64,000 nt of DNA from Pontibacter mangrovi. Its GTDB lineage: Bacteria > Bacteroidota > Bacteroidia > Cytophagales > Hymenobacteraceae. Location: the NCBI RefSeq assembly GCF_006385705.1, contig NZ_VFRQ01000006.1, forward strand, positions 186,001 through 250,000. The letters run 5' to 3'. Positions 18,693-25,961 of this stretch are shown one piece after another. Position numbers and translations under genes: made by a program. Under the pieces are notes generated by a model. That model ran no database searches, was not told the origin of the DNA, and saw nothing but the letters and a program-made list of their open reading frames with translations. The number at the start of each line of letters is the position of its first letter. Within the stretch, counting starts at the first letter, position 1.

Positions 18693-18942
18693 TTTAACTA
18701 ATTTGAATTTCTGTTATATATCTTTCTGATATATCTTCTATTAGAAATTTTCAATTAGTTGTATGATAGAATAAAGAATATTTACAGCTAAACCATTTCC
18801 TGTCGTTCTGAATACCAACTATGATTTTATCTGTCATTCACTACCGCTCATAACAGATGATACCATACCCAATAATGATGTAGAATCAATCATTGGGTTA
18901 ATTTCTTTGTCTGTAGATAATAGTTACTATAAGTAAATATTA

Positions 18943-18964
18943 TATATCATTAACTTGTATAAAA
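18943..18964 (+). repeat. Direct repeat, copy 1 (second copy at 19300-19321)
   Basis: A 22-nt stretch beginning TATATCATTAACTTG and ending TATAAAA occurs identically at 19300-19321. Both copies are preceded by a second shared word, CTATAAGTAAA, at a slightly different distance (7 versus 11 nt), so the duplicated unit is about 40-45 bp and the copies are 357 bp apart. They could be duplicated promoters, protein-binding iterons or recombination remnants. Confidence 0.7.
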
Positions 18965-19299
18965 TTGGCTCAAATTCCATTTCATATAATTTTCTTCATT
19001 CTTTATCTTATGGTTAATGACTTGTAAGATAATTTATTCCTAAATCCCTCTCTATTAACTGCATTCGCAGTTTTTAGACTACTTTTTAGATGCCTAAAAT
19101 TTCACATTTTTTCACATGTTTTACCTGCATGAGCGGTGAGCGAGTGCAACAGTTACCTGAGAGCGAAAGCGAACAGGTAGCTTTCAGAATGGATACAGAT
19201 ACAAATCTGTTACAGGAATTATGAGAGGATATTTACCTAATGTTAATGATGTAAAAGGGATACAAAAGCTTCTTTACCTATAAGTAAAAGATAGTATAG

Positions 19300-19321
19300 T
19301 ATATCATTAACTTGTATAAAA
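19300..19321 (+). repeat. Direct repeat, copy 2 (first copy at 18943-18964)
   Basis: Identical over 22 nt to 18943-18964, and again preceded by CTATAAGTAAA, here separated by 11 nt. It lies 275 nt before the start of the gene at 19597. Confidence 0.7.
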
Positions 19322-19596
19322 CTGATTCGTCAATCATATCAGTACACCTACTTCACGATTACCTCACATCAGGCTCATTACAGCACTTATAGGAACAAAT
19401 CTATACCATCGCTTACAAGACCCTTCTGTGGTAACTGGTGCTGCTACAGTGGCTAATAACGCTTTAAATGAGCAGTTATATGCACTGCTGATAAGGTTAA
19501 ATAAGTGCTGTTTGAATTCCTGAAATTAATATTACGAATCATCAAACTAATTCATTTTCTGGTGTATAATGAACATAAACAATCAAAATACACAGA

Positions 19597-20421
19597 ATGA
19601 ACAATACAGTTATCAACCAGCAAAAAGACACAACAAATCTTTATAGGCAGTTAACTCTCAACAGTCCACTATTCGAATACCTGAAGCCAGCAGACTACAA
19701 CCTATATGATGAGGATGAGGGTGTCATACATATCCATAAATTGGGATTTGACCAGAATCGAGTTTTCTATGATATAAGAAACTACACCCATATCGCTACA
19801 AATACAGTAACGTATAGCCTGGAACCATCAGGTGCTATATGCTTTAGAATCCTCAACAAAATCAAGAATAAGCAGAACACCATATTAATACATGAGCCAA
19901 TACACCAGGAAATAATTGAATATATTTTTCAGATAAAACTAAGCCCAGTGGTAGTAACACTGCCGTTTGTTGACAGTGATAGCTTCTATGAGAGAATGAT
20001 GAATCTATCCTCCAACACCGATGTGTTCACTCCTCGATTTGCAGATATCTACTTGGACACAGAAGCAAACAAATCATGTGAAGTACATGCACGGACTTTG
20101 TGTGAGTACCAAGCAGGAGTCGCACACATTAAATACTTGATTGACTCACTTCCAGAGTCAGTTTGGTTAGAGGCGGATGATAGACAGAATAATGTGTTGT
20201 ATAAGCACCTCTTCGTAGAGGAGGATGAGGATACCTTAGTCTTTTCACTCTACACCAGGAAGAATGGTATCCATTCCTCCATACACCACTTCTGTTTAGA
20301 ATTTTCGGATGTAAGAGATGATATTCAGGTGTATTGTCATCATGAGAACAAAGAGTTACTCCAAAAGCTGAAGCCAATGTACAGAAAGTATAGCATGAAT
20401 GATATTCTAAGAGCGATGTAG
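19597..20421 (+). CDS. Unknown 274-residue protein
   Basis: I recognise no family. The protein is soluble, acidic and tyrosine-rich, with no signal peptide or transmembrane helix. The start ATG follows an A-rich leader without a clear Shine-Dalgarno, as is common in Bacteroidota. It is divergent from the polymerase-like gene across the 0.9-kb non-coding block and is the first gene of the rightward nuclease run, 132 nt before the membrane-anchored nuclease gene. Confidence 0.6.
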   Translation: MNNTVINQQKDTTNLYRQLTLNSPLFEYLKPADYNLYDEDEGVIHIHKLGFDQNRVFYDIRNYTHIATNTVTYSLEPSGAICFRILNKIKNKQNTILIHEPIHQEIIEYIFQIKLSPVVVTLPFVDSDSFYERMMNLSSNTDVFTPRFADIYLDTEANKSCEVHARTLCEYQAGVAHIKYLIDSLPESVWLEADDRQNNVLYKHLFVEEDEDTLVFSLYTRKNGIHSSIHHFCLEFSDVRDDIQVYCHHENKELLQKLKPMYRKYSMNDILRAM

Positions 20422-20431
20422 TTTAACTATT

Positions 20432-20527
20432 ATGGAACCTGGAATTCGATGTAAGAATATAATATTAGCTATATTGCTACTTCACTGGCTTTACAGATTT
20501 TATAAGTCAACGGTACAGTTTAAATAG
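20432..20527 (+). CDS. Possible 31-residue single-span membrane peptide
   Basis: A short frame with an ATG start encodes a peptide with a hydrophobic run (IILAILLLHWLYRFY) flanked by basic residues, the look of a small membrane protein. It lies between the 274-residue gene and the nuclease with an N-terminal hydrophobic helix, 26 nt before the latter. There is no clear ribosome-binding site, and an open frame of this length is expected by chance in AT-rich DNA. Confidence 0.2.
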   Translation: MEPGIRCKNIILAILLLHWLYRFYKSTVQFK

Positions 20528-20553
20528 ATTTCTCAGTTAAATCAACATAGTTT

Positions 20554-21246
20554 TTGGAGCATCTAAAACAGTTTCTTTCCATTGCCCTGCTTGTAGTTAG
20601 TAAAGCGCTACTACACATTTTGATATTATCCAAAGCCACTCTGATGGCAATATATCAAATCCTTGCAGGTGTATTTGGGTGGGAAAAAGAGAAGAGAAAC
20701 AGGAGTAACAAGCACTTTAGGTACCACCAGCGCAGTAAAAACTACCGTTCCCATAAAACCACTTATGTTAACAAGCGAAAGAGTAGTGCCGACTCCAAAA
20801 GCAAGGGCGATAAGTTCGAAGCGTATATTGTGAAAAGCCTGAATCAAAACTACTTCAAAGTTAAGGAATGGCGTGGCGATAAGTATGTTGATGGCAGATA
20901 CGCTGAGTCTAACATGCTTCCAGACTTGGAGATAGAGTACAGCCACAATTCAGTGACCTCCCGATTTGCCATAGAGTGTAAGTACAGGACATCTGTAATT
21001 GATGATGCCGTTGAGATAGCAAAACCTTACCAACTGGATAACTACTCTAAGTTCTCAGAAGAAAAGGATATGCCTGTCTTCATCGCTCTGGGTCTTGGTG
21101 GCTATCCTAATAGTCCAGATGAAGAATTCATCATACCACTTGACAGTATCAACAACAATCTTATTTCATATGGTGAGTTACGTCAGTTCAGGCGAAGGCA
21201 TCAAGGCAACTTGTTCTATGATTGCCGCATGCAGGAGCTTAGATAA
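20554..21246 (+). CDS. Restriction-endonuclease-like (PD-(D/E)XK) protein with N-terminal membrane helix
   Basis: A 230-residue protein. Residues 5-30 form a hydrophobic segment (SIALLVVSKALLHILILS), followed by a very basic linker rich in Lys, Arg, Ser and His (about 45-85). The C-terminal domain is a restriction-endonuclease-like fold: KGDKFEAYI near 84-92, D124 within MLPDLEIEY, and the catalytic E141-C-K143 in FAIECKYR. The frame opens after a stop at 20548, leaving TTG at 20554 or ATG at 20644 as start. I chose TTG because it retains the hydrophobic helix, but the shorter form would remove it. The layout (membrane helix, basic linker, nuclease) recalls Mrr-type restriction proteins. It lies 33 nt before the next nuclease gene. 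Confidence 0.72.
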   Translation: MEHLKQFLSIALLVVSKALLHILILSKATLMAIYQILAGVFGWEKEKRNRSNKHFRYHQRSKNYRSHKTTYVNKRKSSADSKSKGDKFEAYIVKSLNQNYFKVKEWRGDKYVDGRYAESNMLPDLEIEYSHNSVTSRFAIECKYRTSVIDDAVEIAKPYQLDNYSKFSEEKDMPVFIALGLGGYPNSPDEEFIIPLDSINNNLISYGELRQFRRRHQGNLFYDCRMQELR

Positions 21247-21279
21247 GTGTCTTTATTGACCATTTAATAGTAGCCATAA

Positions 21280-22248
21280 ATGAACATCTTTAAGTCTCTT
21301 TCCCAAGGCAACGGGAGGATATCGGAAACAAACATAACCTCATTCCTTAGCTATCTGCTAAACACCTCTAATGAGCTGAACAACTCTTTTCTCCTGCTAT
21401 TCTTCCAGCTTATGGACAACAACTCAGCGGGGAGCAAAATAGGAGACCTATTAAACCTGAAGCAGCCGACACTGCGTGAGAGAATCATTTATTTCACGAA
21501 CAACTATGTGGTAAGCGCCATACCAGAGTTCTCCATAAAGTATGACCAGAGTGAGCAGATAGCAGACGTACTGGTTCGGGTATCATCGAAAAGAGATGAA
21601 ACAGATGTATGCTACATTGTCATCGAGAACAAGATAAAGAAGGCATCTGCCAGCACATGGCAGGTCTCGAAGCAGTATGATTACTTTATCAACTCTGCCG
21701 ACTATGAACAGAACGTGCCAGTGTTCTCCATCCTAATCACAACCGACAGTGCAGCGTTCTCTTCTATGCATGCCAATGCTGTGGCGGTGAACCCGAACTC
21801 CATTTGGCTGAAGTGGACTAACCACACGGAGAGGGATAACTCTGTGGAATCTACCCTGCGCTACCTGATTAAGCATGAGATGGATGCGGAGATACCGCCC
21901 ATTAACCTAAACACGCAGTTTATCATTAAGTCTTTCATAGATTACATTGCCACTGAGTTTGCAAACAGGGGCAGTGGTGTGAAGAACTACAGCTTCAACG
22001 GCTTTGACGAAGTGGCATCTGCCAGTTTAACGCTGAACGGAAAGAACTATGTGCTGAAGCGGTTCGAGAACAACATGGTCAGGGTGTTCAATGAGGACGA
22101 TGAGGTTCTTGACATACAGGTAAAACCGCTTCTACGGGATGTTAACCTTGCCTATGGCTTCAACATAGACCTGTTCCACTCCACTGGCAAGGCAAAAAAC
22201 ACACAGATATTCGGCAGGGAGATTATCAATGCGCTAAACAACAACTAA
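21280..22248 (+). CDS. PD-(D/E)XK nuclease family protein
   Basis: A 322-residue protein with a PD-(D/E)XK nuclease core near its N-terminus: D96 in QIADVLVRV, then E116-N-K118 in CYIVIENKIKKA, with the Gln-containing helix WQVSKQYDYF about 12 residues later. The opening NGRISETNITSFLSYLL is typical of the PDDEXK-4-like family in defence islands. The C-terminal half is unassigned. Its stop overlaps the start of the HNH gene by one base (TAATG), which argues for a joint function. Confidence 0.8.
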   Translation: MNIFKSLSQGNGRISETNITSFLSYLLNTSNELNNSFLLLFFQLMDNNSAGSKIGDLLNLKQPTLRERIIYFTNNYVVSAIPEFSIKYDQSEQIADVLVRVSSKRDETDVCYIVIENKIKKASASTWQVSKQYDYFINSADYEQNVPVFSILITTDSAAFSSMHANAVAVNPNSIWLKWTNHTERDNSVESTLRYLIKHEMDAEIPPINLNTQFIIKSFIDYIATEFANRGSGVKNYSFNGFDEVASASLTLNGKNYVLKRFENNMVRVFNEDDEVLDIQVKPLLRDVNLAYGFNIDLFHSTGKAKNTQIFGREIINALNNN

Positions 22249-23267
22249 TGGTTAAGTTCCAGGTCAACGACCCATCACTCGAATCACAGTGGAGAGCCAT
22301 CATCCTGTTCGGGAAGAACTCTGCCACCTACAAGTTTGCCTTTGCCAAGGCACTGCTTGAACTGGTTGAGAAAGAAAAGACCGCCATCACGCTCTCTGAC
22401 CTTGCGGAGCCGTTCTCACGGCATGTAGTGGAGCATCTGAGGCAAAACGACAAGCAGGGCAACTCCACATCCAGCAAGTTCCTGGACACGTGCAGAAGCT
22501 TTATAAATAGCCAAATCACAAAAGAAGAGTTAATTATCCAGACCGAGAAACTTGGTTTTGTGAACGTGGTGGATGCCTTTCAGGTGGTCAACAGGGATAT
22601 CGTTCCTAACCCATTCTACCAGAAGAACTACACCAACGGCAAGAAGGAAATCATCATAACCGATAACCTGCTGCGCCTGAAAGAGTCATTTCATTTTCAA
22701 AACTTCGGGCAAGAGGCAGAAGCGAGGTGGTGCTTGGTAGAGACTGCATGGAATCTTAACATCAACCCGAACCTGTTGGAAGTGCAGTTCGATGAGGACA
22801 AGAGCCTTTTCTTCCTGGAAAACAGTCTTATGCGCAGGGTGGACATCACCTCTGTTCGTGACTCGCTCAACGGCTATCAGAAAGGAAAATGCTTTTACAG
22901 CTTCCAGGATATCTCCGTTAACAGTCTGTCGCCAGACTTATGCGAAGTTGACCACTTTCTGCCGCACGTAAACAAGCCTTATCACCTGCCAGCGAATATC
23001 AATGGTGTCTGGAACCTTGTGTTGGCAGACAAGGATGTGAATGGGAAAAAGCTTGCGAGGATACCAGAAATAAAGTATCTGCAACGACTTTACAACCGAA
23101 ACGAGTTCTTCATCGAGAGCAAACATCCTTTGTCTGAAACCATCGTCAACCAAACTGGCGACACACCTGAGAAACGTAAGCGGTTTCTCGAATATCATTA
23201 CAACATCGCCTTACAGAACTCCATCCACACATGGAGACCCGAAATCGAGTTACCATCCACATTTTAA
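22248..23267 (+). CDS. HNH endonuclease domain protein
   Basis: A 339-residue protein with an HNH nuclease domain in its C-terminal third: the first cysteine-containing strand GKCFYSF, then CEVDHFLPH with D235-H236, then GVWNLVLADKDVNGKK carrying the conserved Asn and the terminal basic residues. The N-terminal 200 residues are helical and unassigned. It overlaps the upstream nuclease gene by one base and is followed after 3 nt by the HIT gene, so the three are almost certainly co-translated. The nuclease probably acts on DNA; the trigger is unknown. Confidence 0.85.
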   Translation: MVKFQVNDPSLESQWRAIILFGKNSATYKFAFAKALLELVEKEKTAITLSDLAEPFSRHVVEHLRQNDKQGNSTSSKFLDTCRSFINSQITKEELIIQTEKLGFVNVVDAFQVVNRDIVPNPFYQKNYTNGKKEIIITDNLLRLKESFHFQNFGQEAEARWCLVETAWNLNINPNLLEVQFDEDKSLFFLENSLMRRVDITSVRDSLNGYQKGKCFYSFQDISVNSLSPDLCEVDHFLPHVNKPYHLPANINGVWNLVLADKDVNGKKLARIPEIKYLQRLYNRNEFFIESKHPLSETIVNQTGDTPEKRKRFLEYHYNIALQNSIHTWRPEIELPSTF

Positions 23268-23270
23268 GCC

Positions 23271-23636
23271 ATGAGTGTTTTTCTCGAAATCCCTGAGGAC
23301 AGAATCATATACAAGGACGACCATTTTTTCATTATCAGGGATAAATACCCCGTTTCGCCTGGTCATTCGCTTATCATCTCCAACCAACTCAGGTCTGACT
23401 ACTTTGACCTGACAGAAGACGAGAAGCTGCACTTGGTGGGTGTTATTGATAAGTGCAAGCAGCTTATCGAACAAGAATTCTCGCCTGATGGCTACAACAT
23501 CGGCATGAACTGCGGTGAGGTAGCTGGTCAAACAGTCTACCACTTCCATTGTCACCTCATACCCCGCTACATCGGAGACATGGTTGACCCAAGAGGTGGT
23601 GTGAGGCACTGCGTGGCTGGAAAAGGGTATTATTGA
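23271..23636 (+). CDS. HIT-family nucleotide hydrolase/transferase
   Basis: A 121-residue histidine-triad protein. The catalytic triad is visible as H91-F-H93-C-H95 in YHFHCHLIPRY, and the tail DPRGGVRHCV is characteristic of the Ap4A hydrolase-like HIT branch. Such enzymes cleave dinucleoside polyphosphates or nucleotidyl adducts. Its position 3 nt behind an HNH nuclease gene, third in a run of nucleases, suggests a role in making, sensing or removing a nucleotide signal or adenylated intermediate. That is inference. The last 7 nt overlap the end of the convergent gene on the minus strand. Confidence 0.9.
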   Translation: MSVFLEIPEDRIIYKDDHFFIIRDKYPVSPGHSLIISNQLRSDYFDLTEDEKLHLVGVIDKCKQLIEQEFSPDGYNIGMNCGEVAGQTVYHFHCHLIPRYIGDMVDPRGGVRHCVAGKGYY

Positions 23637-24574
23637 TACGGTAAGCAACTCATCCTATACTGCTCAGCTCTCTCGTACAGTTGCTGGAAGTCATTTTTGT
23701 GCAGGTGATAAAAATGTATCTGTTTTGGGTATTCGTGTTCCTTATTTGCTTCTAAAAACTCCAAGAACTTATTGTATTCCCCTCTTAACCACGGTGAAAG
23801 ACCCAATTTTTCGATTTTGTTTCTATTACAGAATTGCAGTATCTGTTCAAAGCTGTAGTCTTTCAAAATTTCAATTTTAGGAGCGACGCTTTTTAGATTA
23901 TGTGCTTCCAAAGGGGAGCAACGCACGAATAGGGAATCAAGCTCATTGTATTGTTCCCACATGTTTTGCCATTGGACTGATATGGTTCTATTCCCTAATC
24001 GAAATTTGGCTGACTCACCTGGTTTCTTTCTGACTTTATAGACGCAGAACTCTTTGTTGTACCTATAATATTCCGAGAATATTTTAGGGTCTATATACTC
24101 ATCATCCTTTTCGCTAAGCAGCGTAGCCTCCTGAGGTAGATTAAAATGCTTCTTCTTCCATTTCCTAAGCCCGTAGTAGCTCGGGCATGCTATGTGTAGG
24201 TACTCATCTTTCAGTATAGGCAGTATGTTACTGAAACTCCAATTTCCGTGAATAGGATAAAATCCGTTTCCCTCACTAAGTCCCTCATTTATACATACAT
24301 AGGCATCAAGCCTTGCACCAACTTCTTTCATCAGCGCACCAGCTCTCACTGAGTCTAAACCGATGCAAATAACGTTGCCCTTAATAGCGATAACTTCAGG
24401 AAAGCATTTGTCCACCAGCACTATATTGTCAAAAGGCAGGTCTTCGTAACCTTCTCGTATGCGTCTCCCAGAAGCTACGTACAACAGATTTCTCTTATTG
24501 TCTAACCTCTCTTTTAATATCTTTTTATCTAAGCATGAAATGACTTTTGGAGATTGGTAAGACAGTTGTTTCAT
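23630..24574 (-). CDS. Unknown 314-residue protein with a Rossmann-like N-terminus
   Basis: The N-terminal half reads like a Rossmann fold: NLLYVASGRRIREGYEDLP, then IVLVDKCF and NVICIGLDS, a spacing like that of SAM-dependent methyltransferases (glycine-bearing first loop, acidic end of strand 2). There is no clear catalytic motif and I do not assign a function. The C-terminal half is unassigned. There is no signal peptide. It converges with the HIT gene, overlapping it by 7 nt at the stop codons. Confidence 0.6.
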   Translation of the reverse strand: MKQLSYQSPKVISCLDKKILKERLDNKRNLLYVASGRRIREGYEDLPFDNIVLVDKCFPEVIAIKGNVICIGLDSVRAGALMKEVGARLDAYVCINEGLSEGNGFYPIHGNWSFSNILPILKDEYLHIACPSYYGLRKWKKKHFNLPQEATLLSEKDDEYIDPKIFSEYYRYNKEFCVYKVRKKPGESAKFRLGNRTISVQWQNMWEQYNELDSLFVRCSPLEAHNLKSVAPKIEILKDYSFEQILQFCNRNKIEKLGLSPWLRGEYNKFLEFLEANKEHEYPKQIHFYHLHKNDFQQLYERAEQYRMSCLPYQ

Positions 24575-24796
24575 TCAGTTAATTATAGGAATTATTGTCA
24601 GGTATAACTTACATAAAGATAGTCATAAATATGCTGATATCCTAATATTTAAACCTGTAAAATGTTGTGGACCAGTTATTTGAAAAAAGTTATGAGATAA
24701 AAGGTTTCGAAAAGGAAAAGACTATTAGACGATGTTCATCTTTACGAAATCATCAAATGTGTCGTACTTTACAATTCCAATCACAAAGTCAATCAC

Positions 24797-25135
24797 ATGG
24801 GAAACATCATCAAAGCAGTATGTACTTGCGGATTAGAGTCCGACACCATCCACCAAGGTATTGGGTTCAGATACTTCGAGAATGGCGTCAGAACGGAACC
24901 TGCGTACTGCGATTCCTGCGCTATAGTGGTCGGCAGGGATACGAGCAAAAGCTTCTCTAAGTGTCCACAATGCCGTAGGAAGGTAAAGTTCTACAAAGAG
25001 GACGTGGAAGAAAGTGATATCGAAAAAAGCTTAGGCTTAGCCACGGACGACTATCTGGATGAAAAGGAACAATGGCACTGCCCAAGATGCAAAAGGGAAA
25101 CGCTCCGATTCGAAAGCATGGGGCTATGGGATTAG
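24797..25135 (+). CDS. Small zinc-ribbon protein
   Basis: A 112-residue protein dominated by cysteine pairs: CTCG near residue 9, CDSC near 38, CPQC near 56 and CPRC near 96. These would make two zinc ribbons, probably binding nucleic acid or protein. The frame is open upstream to about 24690 without a standard start codon, so ATG at 24797 is taken as the start, although the upstream residues look plausibly coded. It converges with the following minus-strand gene, overlapping it by 12 nt. Confidence 0.62.
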   Translation: MGNIIKAVCTCGLESDTIHQGIGFRYFENGVRTEPAYCDSCAIVVGRDTSKSFSKCPQCRRKVKFYKEDVEESDIEKSLGLATDDYLDEKEQWHCPRCKRETLRFESMGLWD

Positions 25136-25516
25136 GCTTGCCTCCCCACTACTTTGAGACTTTGAGACTTCGACACCCGCCACACTCACTACCCTATTCA
25201 GCAGCGTCAGAAACTCGTCAAAATCGTCAGGGTAGGCATTAGAGCCATAGGAGTTGACATTGATGGCGTCACCTTTCGCCTTTATTTCAAATTGAGTTCC
25301 ATCCAGTATACCGCTGTCGTACCTTCTTTTCCATCTACAGCGGGTTAGAAACTCAACCACCCTATCCCAATCTTCATTCTTAACGACTGATACCATTTCA
25401 TTATGCTCTGGCATAGGTATGCCGATATAGTCGGAAACGACAAGGTTATCGTCCTGCAAAACGATACGATAGCTGTGGTCACGTCCGTAGCCGCCAAGGT
25501 AGAAGTCAAAGGTCAT
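25124..25516 (-). CDS. Unknown 130-residue protein, last gene before the tRNA
   Basis: A soluble acidic protein starting MTFDFYLGGYGRDHSYRIVL; no family recognised. It is the final gene of the accessory half. The 244 nt between its start and the tRNA gene contain only the tRNA terminator. Its size and acidity would fit an immunity-type protein, but nothing supports that beyond composition. Confidence 0.55.
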   Translation of the reverse strand: MTFDFYLGGYGRDHSYRIVLQDDNLVVSDYIGIPMPEHNEMVSVVKNEDWDRVVEFLTRCRWKRRYDSGILDGTQFEIKAKGDAINVNSYGSNAYPDDFDEFLTLLNRVVSVAGVEVSKSQSSGEASLIP

Positions 25517-25715
25517 AGTTATAGGTAAATTTAACAGATTCTAAATATAGCTACTACGACCAGTATACTTGAACCACACAGACACATGTTATCCAGAAGG
25601 TATATGTGGGTTAATTATGCTTGTAAAAGGAAATTATTTCGAAGACTAAGCAAATGATTGCTTTGTCAAGAATTTTCACAGTTTTGACTAAAACTTGACG
25701 AAAACTAAAACAAAA

Positions 25716-25752
25716 AAGCCCTAAATCGCTGAAAATTAGCTATTTAGGGCTT
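25716..25752 (-). terminator. Rho-independent terminator of the tRNA-Ser gene
   Basis: An 11-bp perfect stem (arms 25716-25726 and 25742-25752, core AGCCCTAAAT) with a 15-nt loop. On the minus strand it follows the tRNA 3' end by 8 nt and is itself followed by a run of T. Confidence 0.8.
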
Positions 25753-25760
25753 CTGCTATG

Positions 25761-25845
25761 CAGAGAGTGAGGGATTCGAACCCCCGGACCTGTTACAGTC
25801 AACGGTTTTCAAGACCGCCGCGTTCGACCACTCCGCCAACTCTCT
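25761..25845 (-). tRNA. tRNA-Ser(TGA)
   Basis: The minus strand folds as a class II tRNA. A perfect 7-bp acceptor stem (25839-25845 with 25762-25768) is followed by a D-arm region, then an anticodon loop CTTGAAA with anticodon TGA at 25811-25809. A long variable arm typical of tRNA-Ser and a T-arm with GGTTCGAATCC complete the fold. The CCA end is not encoded. The 3' end points toward the accessory island, the usual orientation for integration at a tRNA gene. Confidence 0.93.
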
Positions 25846-25961
25846 GTCTCAATTCGTGTACAAAAGTAGGGCACCGGTCCGAATTATCAAAACTATACGT
25901 CAAAATTTTCACCCGGTTTTTAGTGCGTACCGCACAAGCCACTGAGACTCAAAAAGAAAAT

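Larger units (their letters stand above)
18693..19596. other. 0.9-kb AT-rich non-coding block with repeats and hairpins
   Basis: No convincing gene lies in these 904 bases between the divergent polymerase-like and 274-residue genes. Several structures are visible. A 22-nt direct repeat occurs at 18943 and 19300. An imperfect inverted repeat at 18867-18898 has outer arms ACCCAAT/ATTGGGT. A hairpin at 19154-19179 has arms TACCTG/CAGGTA around a purine-rich GAGAGCGAAAGCGAA loop. The block probably holds the promoters of both flanking genes. Given the polymerase-like neighbour, an origin or a structured RNA is also possible, but nothing here proves either. Confidence 0.5.

Noticed and set aside
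24667..24960. A 97-codon frame starting with GTG ahead of the zinc-ribbon gene
   Set aside because: It overlaps the cysteine-pair protein in another frame and turns into Arg/Gln/Ser low complexity.
1..25700. Search for CRISPR arrays in the defence island
   Set aside because: No set of regularly spaced 24-40 nt repeats was seen; the only direct repeat found (18943 and 19300) has two copies 357 bp apart.
1..25845. Integrase, transposase or insertion-sequence ends in the island
   Set aside because: No gene with recombinase or transposase motifs and no terminal inverted repeats were recognised; the mobility genes may lie left of the window.
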